Source: JAKGBX01 sp965366835 (GTDB lineage Bacteria; Pseudomonadota; Alphaproteobacteria; Rhodobacterales; Rhodobacteraceae). Taken from it: a stretch of 45,862 nt of DNA. Location: positions 1 to 45,862 of the forward strand of contig CBDUGF010000015.1 of assembly GCA_965366835.1 (NCBI GenBank), written 5' to 3'. The notes beneath the pieces are model-generated. The model did no database searches, had not been told where the DNA came from, and worked only from the letters and a program-made list of their open reading frames with translations. A program made the position numbers and the translations under genes. Shown in pieces: positions 29,611-38,830 of this stretch (positions within the stretch are counted from its first letter, which is position 1; each line of letters begins with the position of its first letter).

Positions 29611-32163
29611 TCAGTAGAGACCGCCCGAGCTCAAGGTGCCAAAGCTCGCCTTTGGACCGACAACCGCTTTCTTACCGGTCGACGTAGTCACCTGCCGCCC
29701 AGCCGAGGCCGCTTCTTCAAAAAGCGGCAGGTTGGAGCCCATGGCAAAGCCGCCATCGAAGGTAATGCCGAAAATCGGCTCTTCGCCTTCGCGGAAGCAT
29801 TCCGAAACCACGCCGGGGCCGCCGGCATCATCGGACAGCTTGGCGCCCGAGAACCGGTCGATCTTGATGAACAGGCATTCTTCCGGCGCGCGGAACTTGC
29901 CACCGCCATACTTCTTGATCGCCTTGCTCATGAATTGCTGAAACACCGGACCGCACATGCCGCCGCCCGATGCGCCGCGGCCCATGCTGCGCGGCGTGTC
30001 ATAGCCAATATAGCAACCGGCCACGATGTTCGAGGTAAAGCCGATGAACCAGACATCCTTGGCATCATTTGTCGTGCCGGTCTTGCCCGCCACCGGAACC
30101 GGCAGGTTGATCGCGCCTGAAGCGGTGCCGCGTTCCACCACACCCTGCATCATCGAAGTCAGCTGATAGGCTGTGACCGCGTTCATCACCCGCTCGCGGT
30201 TTGACGTGATCGTCGGCGATTTGCTGCGCGGAACCGTCGGGTCGTCACAGTTCTGGCATTCGCGATTGTCGTGCCGGAACACGGTCTTGCCATAGCGATC
30301 CTGGACCCGGTCCACCAGCGTCGGCTCGACGCGTTCACCGCCATTGGCGAACATCGCGTAGGCCGACACCATCTTGAACAAGGTGGTCTCCTCCGAGCCA
30401 AGCGCGTTGGCCAGGAACGGGCTCATCCGTTCATAGACGCCGAAACGCTCGGCATAGTCGGCAACGACATCCATGCCCACTTCCTGAGCGAGCCGAATCG
30501 TCATCAGGTTGCGCGATCGCTCGATACCGGTGCGCAACGGGGTTGGCCCATAGAACTGGTGCGAAGCGTTTTTCGGGCGCCAGACACCTTGCGGCGTATC
30601 GATCTCGATCGGAGCGTCGACGATGATGGTGGCGGGGGTATAGCCGCTGTCGAGCGCCGAGGCATAGACGAACGGCTTGAACGACGATCCCGGCTGACGG
30701 CGCGCCTGGGTGGCGCGGTTGAACACCGAGTGCTGGTAGGAAAATCCGCCCTGCATTGCGATCACGCGCCCGGAATTGACATCCATCACCATGAATCCAC
30801 CCTGAACGCGCGGCACCTGTCTCAGCGTCCAGCGGATGAAGCTGCCATCGTTGTCGGCAGTCATGCGGCGCACATGCACCACTTCGCCGACTTCCAGAAG
30901 ATCGCTGGCGACGCTGGCCTTCTTGCCGCGCTTGCCGTTGTCGAGCAGTGTGCGTGCCCATTGCACATCCTTGGCCGGGATCCAGTGGCCGTCGGCATCG
31001 TTTTCGACGCCTTCGATCCCAATCCGCGCGTCCTGCTCGCCCAACTCGAGCACGACGGCCGGATACCAGGGGTTGTCGAGCTTGATGTCGCGGGCGATTC
31101 TCACCTCGGCGAGCGCAGCGCGCCAGCTTTGCTCGCTGCCCAGCTTCTCCGTCGGAATTTTCTTGCCGCTGCCGCGCCACAAGCCCAGACCACGATCATA
31201 ACGTTCGAGCTGGCGTTGCAGCGCCTGCGCAGCTTCGTCCTGCATCTCCGGATCGATGGTGGCGCGCACGCTCATGCCGCCCGTGAAGAATTCGTCCTCG
31301 CCGAAATCGCGGCTCAGCTGGCGACGGATTTCATCGGTGAAATAGTCCCGCGGCGGCAAGGCGACGCGGTAGTTCTCGAAATCGCCGTTCTGAACCGACC
31401 GAAGCGGCTGCGCCACCTCCTGCTGATACGCCGCCTCTGTCAGAAAACCGTTTTCCTTCATCTCCTCGAGCACGAAGTTGCGGCGCGACAGCAGACGGTC
31501 CTTGCGGCGCACCGGGTGGAAATCCGACGGCGCCTTGGGCAGCGATGCCAGGAACGCGGCCTCGTGCGGCTCAAGCTGCGATAGTGTCTTGTTGAAGTAA
31601 GTCTGCGCCGCGGCGGCAACGCCATAGGAATTCTGGCCGAGAAAGATTTCGTTGAGATAAAGCTCGAGGATCTCTTCCTTGCTCAGCGTCTCCTCCAACC
31701 GTGAGGCCAGGATAATTTCCTTGATCTTGCGCTCGATCTTGCGGTCGCCAGAGAGCAAAAAATTCTTCATCACCTGCTGGGTGATGGTCGACGCGCCGCG
31801 CACGTTGCGCCCGCGCGATTTCACGGCTTCAAAGGCCGCGGACAGGATGCCACGGGTGTCATAACCCTTGTGGGTATAGAAATTCTTGTCTTCGGCGCTG
31901 ATGAAAGCCTGTTTCACCAGATCGGGAATGTCGGAGGCTGGCACGAACAAACGGCGTTCTCGCGCGAATTCGTCGATGATCTTGCCTTCGACCGAATAGA
32001 TCCGGCTGATCGTTGGCGGTGTGTATTGCGCCAGTCTGGCATGGCTGGGAAGATCGCGGCCGTAGACCCAGAACACAGCGCCCAGCGCCAGGGCGATCAT
32101 CATCAACCCCAGTGTTACAAGACTGAAAAGACCGCCAAGTGCGGAAAGGATGGTTCTCAGCAC
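29611..32163 (-). CDS. mrcA: Penicillin-binding protein 1A (bifunctional peptidoglycan synthase)
   Basis: The 850-residue class A PBP polymerises glycan strands and cross-links peptides in the periplasm. An N-terminal transmembrane helix (about 8-35) is followed by the GT51 domain with the catalytic EDKNFYTHKGYD (Glu at 91), RGASTITQQ and ILELYLNEIFLGQNSYGV. An OB-like insert (about 315-430) precedes the transpeptidase domain with SSFK near residue 492, SRN and KTGTT near 693. The start is GTG 32163, six bases after AGGGGG. The gene sits 124 bp downstream of amiC and upstream of prfB on the same strand. Confidence 0.96.
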   Translation of the reverse strand: MLRTILSALGGLFSLVTLGLMMIALALGAVFWVYGRDLPSHARLAQYTPPTISRIYSVEGKIIDEFARERRLFVPASDIPDLVKQAFISAEDKNFYTHKGYDTRGILSAAFEAVKSRGRNVRGASTITQQVMKNFLLSGDRKIERKIKEIILASRLEETLSKEEILELYLNEIFLGQNSYGVAAAAQTYFNKTLSQLEPHEAAFLASLPKAPSDFHPVRRKDRLLSRRNFVLEEMKENGFLTEAAYQQEVAQPLRSVQNGDFENYRVALPPRDYFTDEIRRQLSRDFGEDEFFTGGMSVRATIDPEMQDEAAQALQRQLERYDRGLGLWRGSGKKIPTEKLGSEQSWRAALAEVRIARDIKLDNPWYPAVVLELGEQDARIGIEGVENDADGHWIPAKDVQWARTLLDNGKRGKKASVASDLLEVGEVVHVRRMTADNDGSFIRWTLRQVPRVQGGFMVMDVNSGRVIAMQGGFSYQHSVFNRATQARRQPGSSFKPFVYASALDSGYTPATIIVDAPIEIDTPQGVWRPKNASHQFYGPTPLRTGIERSRNLMTIRLAQEVGMDVVADYAERFGVYERMSPFLANALGSEETTLFKMVSAYAMFANGGERVEPTLVDRVQDRYGKTVFRHDNRECQNCDDPTVPRSKSPTITSNRERVMNAVTAYQLTSMMQGVVERGTASGAINLPVPVAGKTGTTNDAKDVWFIGFTSNIVAGCYIGYDTPRSMGRGASGGGMCGPVFQQFMSKAIKKYGGGKFRAPEECLFIKIDRFSGAKLSDDAGGPGVVSECFREGEEPIFGITFDGGFAMGSNLPLFEEAASAGRQVTTSTGKKAVVGPKASFGTLSSGGLY

Positions 32164-32287
32164 GAAGGCCCCCTGCTATGCGCCCCTACCATATAGGCTT
32201 CGGTACCTCGGGCGTCAAAACACAACCGCATGAGAAACCGGCTGGTTCCTGCCATTCCCGCTCGCTGTGCTTGCTTGCAAGGCCGGA

Positions 32288-33499
32288 TCATTGCCGTACC
32301 AGATCGCGTGTGGTTTTGTCGGAGATGATCCATGCCTGCAAACCGTCGCGTATGCCTGCGGCAGCTTTTCGCCGCCAGAGCGGATCAGAGAGGTTGGCAA
32401 GATCCCGGTCACTCGAGAGGAACCCGATTTCCAGGAGAACCGAGGGGATATCCGCCGCCTTCAGCACGGAGAAGGCAGCGGCGCGATAGGGCCGGCGGTT
32501 TAGCGGAATGCCCGCGGCCTCTAGCCCCTTGACCAGCGAGCGGGCCAGAGCCTCGGTCCGGGGCTGGGTTTCCGTTCTCGCAAGATCCAGAAGCACATCG
32601 GCGATCACATCGTCACTGCCGGTCAGATCGATACCGGCAAGAATATCGGCACGGTTGTGCCGTTCCGCCAGCAGGGCGCTGGCTTCGTCGCTGGCTTCGT
32701 CAGCCAGCGTATACAAAACGGCGCCATGTGCCCGACCTTCCGAGATCGCATCGGCATGCAGCGACAAAAACAGCTCCGCCCCCTCCTGATGGGCAATTGC
32801 AACGCGCCGCTCGAGCGAAACGAACCGGTCATCCTCTCGTGTCAGAACCACATCCACGCCATCAACCCTGAGCAGCGCCTCGCGCAGATCGAAGGCGAAA
32901 AGCAGCATCAGGTTCTTCTCGCTTTCGCCGTCGCGTTCGGCGCCCGGATCGATGCCGCCATGGCCCGGGTCAATCAGCACGGTCAGGCGGCCGTCGCGCG
33001 CGGTTCTCGTGCTCATTTCCGCCGGCACGTCCCAGGCCGCCAGATTGGCGGGAATCGGCGACGCATTGAACACTTCGCGTGTAGCGTCCTTCAGCTTGAC
33101 GGAAAGATGCGCGGCACCGGTAGCGTCATCGGTGCGCAGGTCGGCGAGGCTCACCAGCATCGGCCTGTCCAGATCGACCACCATCCGCGACCAGCCGGGT
33201 CGCAGACCGCCAAACCGAACCTCCGACACCGCCTCGGCCTGATCGAACTGCACCGGGTCGAGCCCCGACCAGTCGACCTCGCGGAAGTCCAGAATCAGGC
33301 GGTCAGGCTCGGGCAAGGTATAGAGCCGATATGGCACGCCCTGGCTCAGCCGTATTTCGATCAGGGCTCCACCGCGCAGGTCCGTGGCCCGGCTGGCTTC
33401 GGCTTCGACACGCGCAAGGCCGGAAAACCCCTGCGCCGCAAGGGCCCCCCCCAGAATCGAGAGGAAAAGAACGATCAGAATCGTGGCCAGCCTGCTCAT
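32288..33499 (-). CDS. amiC: N-acetylmuramoyl-L-alanine amidase (AMIN plus Amidase_3)
   Basis: A 403-residue exported zinc amidase that cleaves the bond between MurNAc and the stem peptide during daughter-cell separation. The signal peptide is LATILIVLFLSILGGALAAQG. An AMIN domain (about 30-135) should direct it to the septum. The Amidase_3 catalytic domain starts near residue 175 with VLIDPGHGGIDPGA (Zn His), then ESEKN (Zn Glu), FLSLHADA (Zn His) and SVLLEIGFLS (catalytic Glu). It is the first gene of the amiC-mrcA-prfB run and is 54 bp after the start side of the aminotransferase gene's stop. Confidence 0.94.
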   Translation of the reverse strand: MSRLATILIVLFLSILGGALAAQGFSGLARVEAEASRATDLRGGALIEIRLSQGVPYRLYTLPEPDRLILDFREVDWSGLDPVQFDQAEAVSEVRFGGLRPGWSRMVVDLDRPMLVSLADLRTDDATGAAHLSVKLKDATREVFNASPIPANLAAWDVPAEMSTRTARDGRLTVLIDPGHGGIDPGAERDGESEKNLMLLFAFDLREALLRVDGVDVVLTREDDRFVSLERRVAIAHQEGAELFLSLHADAISEGRAHGAVLYTLADEASDEASALLAERHNRADILAGIDLTGSDDVIADVLLDLARTETQPRTEALARSLVKGLEAAGIPLNRRPYRAAAFSVLKAADIPSVLLEIGFLSSDRDLANLSDPLWRRKAAAGIRDGLQAWIISDKTTRDLVRQ

Positions 33500-33553
33500 G
33501 TCCTGCCCCGGTTTGTTGTCAACAAGTCTATCGCAATGCCGCAGCTTTGGAAA

Positions 33554-34699
33554 TCACCCTCGCGTCGCCATGAACGCGGCCAGCCTCGCCAGCCCTTCCT
33601 TGATATCGCCGGTTGCGCGCGCATAGGAAAACCGAAGCGTGCCGGCGCCGCGATCCGGATCGAAATCGAGCCCCGGTGTCACTGCAACCCCGGCATTCTC
33701 GAGGATTTCAGCGGCAAAAGCGCGGCTATCCTGGGTAAGGTGCGACACATCGGCATAGATATAAAAAGCGCCATCGGGCGGGGCGATCCTGTCAAAACCG
33801 GCTTTCGGCAGGCCTTCGAGCATCAAGGCGCGGTTGGTGCGATAGACCGCCAGGTTTGCTTGCAATTCCTCATCGCAATCCATTGCCGCCAATGCCACTA
33901 CCTGGCTGGCATGCGGCGCACAGATAAACAGGTTCTGCGCCAGCCTCTCGACCAGGCGGACGTGGTCCATCGGGACAACCATCCATCCGACGCGCCAGCC
34001 TGTCATCGAGAAATACTTGGAAAAGGAATTGATCACATAGGCTTCGTCGGTGATCTCGAGGGCGCTGACGGCCTTGGCCTCATATTCGATGCCGTGATAA
34101 ATCTCGTCGCTGATAAAGGCGGTATCGGTTTGCTGGCAAGCCGCGATCAGAGCCTCCATCGCCGCTCGATCGAGCATCGTGCCGGAGGGATTGGCTGGCG
34201 AGGCGACCATCAGCCCGCGCAGATCAAGACCGGTGAGCTCATCTGCAACCGGTTGCAGCCGGTTTTCCTGCCGGGTAGCGATCTCGACGGGAACAAGATC
34301 GAGGGCTTTGAGAATCTGGCGATAAGATGGATATCCCGGCGCGCCGATACCGACACGATCGCCGGTATCAAAGAGCGCGGTAAAAGCCAGAAGGAATGCT
34401 CCTGAAGAGCCGGGTGTGACGATCACACGAGCCGGATCGAGATCGACACCGTAGCAATCCTGGTAATGTCGGGCGATCCTGGCGCGCAAATCGGGAAGCC
34501 CCAGCGCCACCGAATAGCCCAGCGAATCCTGTTCCATCGACCGCGCGAGAGCTGCCCGCGCCCCAGCGGGAGCAGGCGTACCGGGCTGCCCCACTTCCAT
34601 ATGGATTATGTGACGTCCCGCCGCCTCGGCCCGGCGCGCAGCCTCCATGACATCCATCACAATAAAGGGATCGACCGAACCGCGCCTTGAGTTTCGCAT
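33554..34699 (-). CDS. PLP-dependent class I/II aminotransferase
   Basis: The 381-residue enzyme belongs to the aspartate aminotransferase superfamily. Blocks include HMEVGQPGTPAPAGARAAL near the start, GSSGAFLLAFTALFDTGD around the cofactor phosphate site, ASPANPSGTMLD with the conserved Asn, SDEIYHGIEY with the pyridine-nitrogen Asp, and SFSKYFSMTGWRVGW with the Schiff-base Lys. The C-terminal Arg that binds the substrate carboxylate is in TLRFSYARA. It resembles YbdL/PatA-like enzymes, but specificity cannot be assigned. It is divergent from the dsbA-like gene, with 303 bp between starts. Confidence 0.9.
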   Translation of the reverse strand: MRNSRRGSVDPFIVMDVMEAARRAEAAGRHIIHMEVGQPGTPAPAGARAALARSMEQDSLGYSVALGLPDLRARIARHYQDCYGVDLDPARVIVTPGSSGAFLLAFTALFDTGDRVGIGAPGYPSYRQILKALDLVPVEIATRQENRLQPVADELTGLDLRGLMVASPANPSGTMLDRAAMEALIAACQQTDTAFISDEIYHGIEYEAKAVSALEITDEAYVINSFSKYFSMTGWRVGWMVVPMDHVRLVERLAQNLFICAPHASQVVALAAMDCDEELQANLAVYRTNRALMLEGLPKAGFDRIAPPDGAFYIYADVSHLTQDSRAFAAEILENAGVAVTPGLDFDPDRGAGTLRFSYARATGDIKEGLARLAAFMATRG

Positions 34700-35002
34700 G
34701 GTTTTCTCTCTATCGTTACTGCACTGGCCTTACACTAGGAACGGGGTCTGCCGTCAATGCAAGGGCAGCGCTGCCCGGTAAATACGCAATTCGGCACAGC
34801 CATCCGCGGTATCGAAACAGCCCGGAATGGCCGCTGTCGCGACGTCAGGGCGCCTTGCCTTTCAAGGCTGGCAGAAAGATGCCGGCAATCGCGCCAAACC
34901 CGCAGCCGGCCAAATGCTGCGCGGATCAACCGGTTGGCAACAGGCGCAGGATGTGCTTTTTGCAGCGAAAGCCACCCTGGCCAAATAGATGGAGCTTTGA
35001 GC
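34700..35002. other. Divergent intergenic region without a gene
   Basis: The 303 bases between the aminotransferase and the dsbA-like gene contain no supported gene. The clearest structure is a perfect 14-bp palindrome, GGGCAGCGCTGCCC (34763-34776), about 64 bases upstream of the aminotransferase start. No convincing promoter pair is visible. Confidence 0.4.
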
Positions 35003-35752
35003 ATGAAACGCCACCTGACATCTGCACTCGCCCTTTGTGTGGCGCTCTCAAGCCCGGCGCTGAGCCTCGATCTGAAATCCATGTCAGACGCCGAGCGCGA
35101 AGCGTTGCACGCGGAAATCCGGGGCTATCTTCTGGAAAACCCCGAAGTGATCATGGAGGCGGTCGCCGTCCTTGAGGAACGCGAAGCTGCCGAAAAGGCC
35201 GGCGAGGACGAGGCACTGGTGCGGGCCAATGCCGATGCGCTGTTCAACGACCCCAACTCCTGGGTCGGCGGCAATCCGCAAGGCGATATCACGATGGTCG
35301 AGTTCGTCGATTATCGCTGCGGCTATTGCCGCAAGGCCCATGACGAGGTTGCGGCCCTGTTGAAGGCTGATGGAAACATCCGCCTGATCATAAAGGATTT
35401 TCCCATCCTGGGCGACGCGTCGACAAAATCTGCGCGGTTTGCCATCGCGGTTCGGCAGGTGGCTGGGGATCAGGCCTATCACGCCGCCGGCGATGCTCTG
35501 ATCCGGCTCAAAGGGGAACCGACCAGTACCGTATTGGAACGGCTTGCCGGAACGCTGGGGCTCGATTCGGCAGAAATTCTGAAGCAGATGGATTCTCCTG
35601 AGGTCGATGCCGTCATCGCGGCGAATCATGATCTCGGCCGTCGCATGAAGATCAACGGCACGCCCACTTTTGTCGTCGACGATCAGATGCTGCGCGGATA
35701 TTTGCCGCTCGATAGCATGCAGGCGATCGTTGCGGAACTGCGCCGAGACTAA
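35003..35752 (+). CDS. DsbA-family thiol-disulfide oxidoreductase (ScsC/Com1-like)
   Basis: The 249-residue exported protein has a signal peptide (about 1-22, LCVALSSPALS), an N-terminal helical segment of the ScsC/Com1 type (MSDAEREALHAEIRGYLLEN, then EVIMEAVAVLEEREAAEK), which in relatives mediates oligomerisation, and a thioredoxin-fold DsbA domain. The active site is CGYC at 106-109 in MVEFVDYRCGYCRKAH, with the KDFPILG block and the cis-Pro loop GTPTFVVDDQMLRGYLP. It should oxidise or isomerise disulfides in the periplasm. GGAG nine bases before ATG 35003 sets the start. Its stop overlaps the next ATG (TAATG); that gene is a paralogue. Confidence 0.9.
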   Translation: MKRHLTSALALCVALSSPALSLDLKSMSDAEREALHAEIRGYLLENPEVIMEAVAVLEEREAAEKAGEDEALVRANADALFNDPNSWVGGNPQGDITMVEFVDYRCGYCRKAHDEVAALLKADGNIRLIIKDFPILGDASTKSARFAIAVRQVAGDQAYHAAGDALIRLKGEPTSTVLERLAGTLGLDSAEILKQMDSPEVDAVIAANHDLGRRMKINGTPTFVVDDQMLRGYLPLDSMQAIVAELRRD

Positions 35753-36291
35753 TGCGCGCAAAGTACCGGGCGAATGCTTGGGTCGCGGCGGCGATCATGC
35801 TCGGTTTCGCGACGGCGCCGCTGGCAGAAACCGATCTGTTCAACCTGAGCCACGCTGAACGACAGGAACTGGGCCAGGCTATTCGCGAAGTGCTGGTGCG
35901 CACACCAGAGCTCTTGCGCAGGCGTGAACCGTCGATTGCGGCAGCTTATGACGCCGAAATCGCCTCCGATCAGGCATTGATCCGGAATCATGGCGCGCAA
36001 TTGTTCTCCGATGCGCTTCCAGGTGTCGGGCGCGAGACGGCGGCGCTGAAGATCGCCTTTCTCTCATCGCCTGGCTGCAAGGGCTGCGCGAAAGCCGAAC
36101 GCGAACTGAAAGAGCTGGCATTGCGTCATGATCTGAGGGTCTATCTGATCGATGTGAGCCAGCGGTCGGGGCTCGAAGAGAGCCTTGGCGTCGATACCCT
36201 GCCATTTTACGTGCTACCGCGCATGATGCTGCGCGGCGCGATGCCACAAGCCGTGCTCGATCGCTACCTGTCCAGCAGAACCGGGCAGTAG
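35752..36291 (+). CDS. Short thioredoxin-fold exported protein, paralogue of the preceding gene
   Basis: This 179-residue protein has a signal peptide (about 4-25) and then aligns along its length with the preceding DsbA-like protein: LSHAERQELGQAIREVLVRT matches the N-terminal helix, AQLFSDALPG matches ADALFNDPNS, C109-K-G-C112 in SSPGCKGCAKAE matches CGYC, and LPFYVLPRMMLRGAMP matches the cis-Pro loop TPTFVVDDQMLRGYLP. It lacks the DsbA helical insertion, leaving a minimal thioredoxin fold. Translational coupling (1-base overlap, TAATG) suggests the two work together, for example as an oxidant/reductant or adaptor pair. The spacing between the fold's strands and the unusual CKGC make its redox role uncertain. 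Confidence 0.75.
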   Translation: MRAKYRANAWVAAAIMLGFATAPLAETDLFNLSHAERQELGQAIREVLVRTPELLRRREPSIAAAYDAEIASDQALIRNHGAQLFSDALPGVGRETAALKIAFLSSPGCKGCAKAERELKELALRHDLRVYLIDVSQRSGLEESLGVDTLPFYVLPRMMLRGAMPQAVLDRYLSSRTGQ

Positions 36292-36299
36292 CGCAAGGA

Positions 36300-37427
36300 C
36301 TACGCTTCGGCGTCGGCAGCTTCCGCTATCTCGATTTCGGCAGCACGCTTTTCCACCAGTTCGACGATATGATCGACCATCTTTTCGTTGCCGTATTTGT
36401 GGTCCTGTTTGCCGGCGAGATAAACCATCCCGGCGCCCGCGCCACCGCCGGTAAAGCCGATATCGGTCATCAGCGCTTCACCCGGGCCGTTGACCACACA
36501 TCCGATGATCGACAGGCTCATCGGTGTGTGGATATGGGCCAGCCGGGTTTCGAGCGCCTCTACCGTCTTGATCACATCAAAGCCCTGACGCGCGCATGAG
36601 GGGCAGGATATGATGTTGACGCCGCGGTGACGCAGGCCCAGAGATTTCAGGATTTCGAAGCCGACGCGCACTTCCTCCACCGGATCCGCGGAGAGCGACA
36701 CCCTGAGGGTATCGCCGATCCCCATCCAGAGCAGATTGCCCAGGCCGATCGCGCTCTTGATCGTGCCCGAAACAAATCCGCCCGCTTCGGTAATGCCGAG
36801 ATGGATGGGCGCATCGGTGGCTTCGGCCAGTTGCTGATAGGCGGCGGCGGACATGAACACATCCGAAGCTTTCACGCTGATCTTGAACTCGTGAAAATCG
36901 TGATCCTCCAGGATGCGAATATGTTCCAGACCGGATTCAACCATCGCCGCCGGGCAGGGTTCACCATATTTTTCAAGCAGATGCTTCTCGAGGCTGCCGG
37001 CATTGACGCCGATGCGCATGGAACAGCCATGATCGCGCGCAGCCGAAATGACCTCGCGCACGCGCGCCGCGCTGCCGATGTTGCCGGGATTGATCCGCAA
37101 ACAAGCGGCACCCGCTTCGGCGGCTTCGATCCCGCGCCGGTAGTGGAAATGAATATCGGCAATGATCGGCACCGGGCTCTCCGCTACTATCTCGCGTAGC
37201 GCCTTGGAGGAAGCCTCGTCGGGCACAGATATCCGCACCAGATCTGCCCCGGCCTCGGCCGCGGCCTGAACCTGCGCCACGGTTGCGGCAACATCCGTGG
37301 TCGGGGTGTTGGTCATGGTTTGCACCGCGATGGGCGCATCGCCACCGACCGGAACCGACCCAACATGGATCTGCCGGCTTTTGCGACGTTCGATTGCCCG
37401 CCAGGGGCGCAGATGCGTGATCGACAT
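36300..37427 (-). CDS. ispG: 4-hydroxy-3-methylbut-2-enyl diphosphate synthase
   Basis: The 375-residue iron-sulfur enzyme catalyses the penultimate MEP-pathway step to isoprenoid precursors. The N-terminal TIM barrel has VGGDAPIAVQTMTNTPTTD, VRISVPDE and INPGNIG. The C-terminal cluster domain has the conserved cysteines in SCPSCARQGFD and IIGCVVNGPGEA, which hold the 4Fe-4S cluster. Length is typical for the proteobacterial form. It lies 81 bp downstream of rodZ on the same strand and nearly abuts (8 bp) the convergent thioredoxin-fold gene. Confidence 0.97.
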   Translation of the reverse strand: MSITHLRPWRAIERRKSRQIHVGSVPVGGDAPIAVQTMTNTPTTDVAATVAQVQAAAEAGADLVRISVPDEASSKALREIVAESPVPIIADIHFHYRRGIEAAEAGAACLRINPGNIGSAARVREVISAARDHGCSMRIGVNAGSLEKHLLEKYGEPCPAAMVESGLEHIRILEDHDFHEFKISVKASDVFMSAAAYQQLAEATDAPIHLGITEAGGFVSGTIKSAIGLGNLLWMGIGDTLRVSLSADPVEEVRVGFEILKSLGLRHRGVNIISCPSCARQGFDVIKTVEALETRLAHIHTPMSLSIIGCVVNGPGEALMTDIGFTGGGAGAGMVYLAGKQDHKYGNEKMVDHIVELVEKRAAEIEIAEAADAEA

Positions 37428-37508
37428 GGCCGATTGTCCCGAATTGATGAAGCGGTGTGGTGGAAAGCTAGTTAGCCATCCCGCGCAAATCCTGCAATGA
37501 ACGAAAGA

Positions 37509-38720
37509 CTATTCTTGCGGTTGGGAAAGCGATTGTGCCTCGGCCATCGCGATGACCTTGCTCAGTTCCGGGTCCTGAGCCAGATCAGCCGGCTGATAGG
37601 TCGCCAGCAGATCGGCGCGCGCCATCGACAGGTTGCGCACCGTTGCGGTGCCCTGCCCCATTGGGCCAAAGAGCTCGCCATCGACCTCGACATAGAGCGA
37701 GCCAGACATGCCGGCCTGCAATGTCGGCGCCTCGACATCCTGCGCGATGGCATATTCGGCGCCGGCATCGAGCGTGCCTTCGAAAATTACCGTGCCGTCT
37801 ATCGCACGGATCCGGACCCAGGCCGGGCGCACCGCAAAAAGTACAACCCCGGCGGGTCGATCTGCGATCACCTGCGGTGTGGCCACGGGAATATCGCGAG
37901 TCGGTATCGCGGGGCGGCTCGCTTCGTTTTCGGCGAAAGTGCCGATCGAGGCCGGATCGAGCGAGGAAATCGGCGCATCGCGCGCCACCATCACCGGTAC
38001 GTCCAACGCCTGCGGGCGATAGAGCCGGTCCATGGAATTGGTCGGCGGCGCGAATACCCCTGCGCCAATGGTATCCCCGGCGTCGGTGACATCCCGGACC
38101 GGGGTGGCGGCTTCCAGTGGGTCGAGTTCGGCCAAAACGCTGGGTGTGTGGTCGACCGGCGCAACCTGCACGCGCTGCACCTCGTTGAGCACGGTCCAGC
38201 CGCCAAAGCCAAGCGCCGCAACGAGCGCACCGAGAACAAGGAGCGACCCGACCGCACGCGGCTCGATCCGGGACAGAAAACTGTCACCGACCGGGGTGAA
38301 GCCGGAGTTGGCGCGACCGAACGGATCGGTCTGGGTCCGGCCCAGCCCGCTGCCCTTCATCTCTTTTTGCGGTTTGCGAATCGTCGAGGCCGCGGCCGAC
38401 ATGCCATGCGCAGTGGAAAATCCGCTTTCCTTGCAAAACGCGGTAAACGCCCGGTCGGGATCCATGTTCAGATAGCGCGCATAAGAGCGCACATATCCGG
38501 CGATGAAGCCGGGGGTATCAAAGGCGTTTGGATCAGAATTTTCAATCGCGGCGATATAGGCGGCCTTGATGCGCAATTCGCGTTGAACGTCGAGGAGCGA
38601 TTTGCCGAGCGTGGCGCGTTCGCCGCGCATCAGATCGCCGAGACGCAGGTCGAAATCGTCAAACCACTTGGGCTCGACGTCTTCCATTTCGGGTTTGCGC
38701 TTGGTTTTGCGCCCGATCAT
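37509..38720 (-). CDS. rodZ: RodZ-like cytoskeletal membrane protein
   Basis: A 403-residue bitopic protein with an N-terminal HTH_25 domain (about 25-90: FDLRLGDLMRGERATLGKSL, then LRIKAAYIAAIE and FIAGYVRSYARYL), a basic linker, one transmembrane helix (about 175-195, VGSLLVLGALVAALGFGG), a proline- and acid-rich periplasmic linker and a C-terminal DUF4115 domain (WVRIRAIDGTVIFEGTLDAG). RodZ links MreB to the elongation complex and sets rod shape. The ATG at 38720 has CAGGGA just upstream. The gene precedes ispG, a common arrangement. Confidence 0.9.
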   Translation of the reverse strand: MIGRKTKRKPEMEDVEPKWFDDFDLRLGDLMRGERATLGKSLLDVQRELRIKAAYIAAIENSDPNAFDTPGFIAGYVRSYARYLNMDPDRAFTAFCKESGFSTAHGMSAAASTIRKPQKEMKGSGLGRTQTDPFGRANSGFTPVGDSFLSRIEPRAVGSLLVLGALVAALGFGGWTVLNEVQRVQVAPVDHTPSVLAELDPLEAATPVRDVTDAGDTIGAGVFAPPTNSMDRLYRPQALDVPVMVARDAPISSLDPASIGTFAENEASRPAIPTRDIPVATPQVIADRPAGVVLFAVRPAWVRIRAIDGTVIFEGTLDAGAEYAIAQDVEAPTLQAGMSGSLYVEVDGELFGPMGQGTATVRNLSMARADLLATYQPADLAQDPELSKVIAMAEAQSLSQPQE

Positions 38721-38830
38721 GTCCCTGCCCCAGCCACATGGTCGAATCGCACACATCCCTTGCGCGACTCGTGTTTTGTCATGACATATTCATAGCATAA
38801 TACAAGTTCGTTTGCACATGCAGCGTGGCG

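Noticed and set aside
28285..30120. 611-codon plus-strand frame across prfB and mrcA
   Set aside because: It runs antisense through two clearly real genes and has no ribosome binding site or domain.
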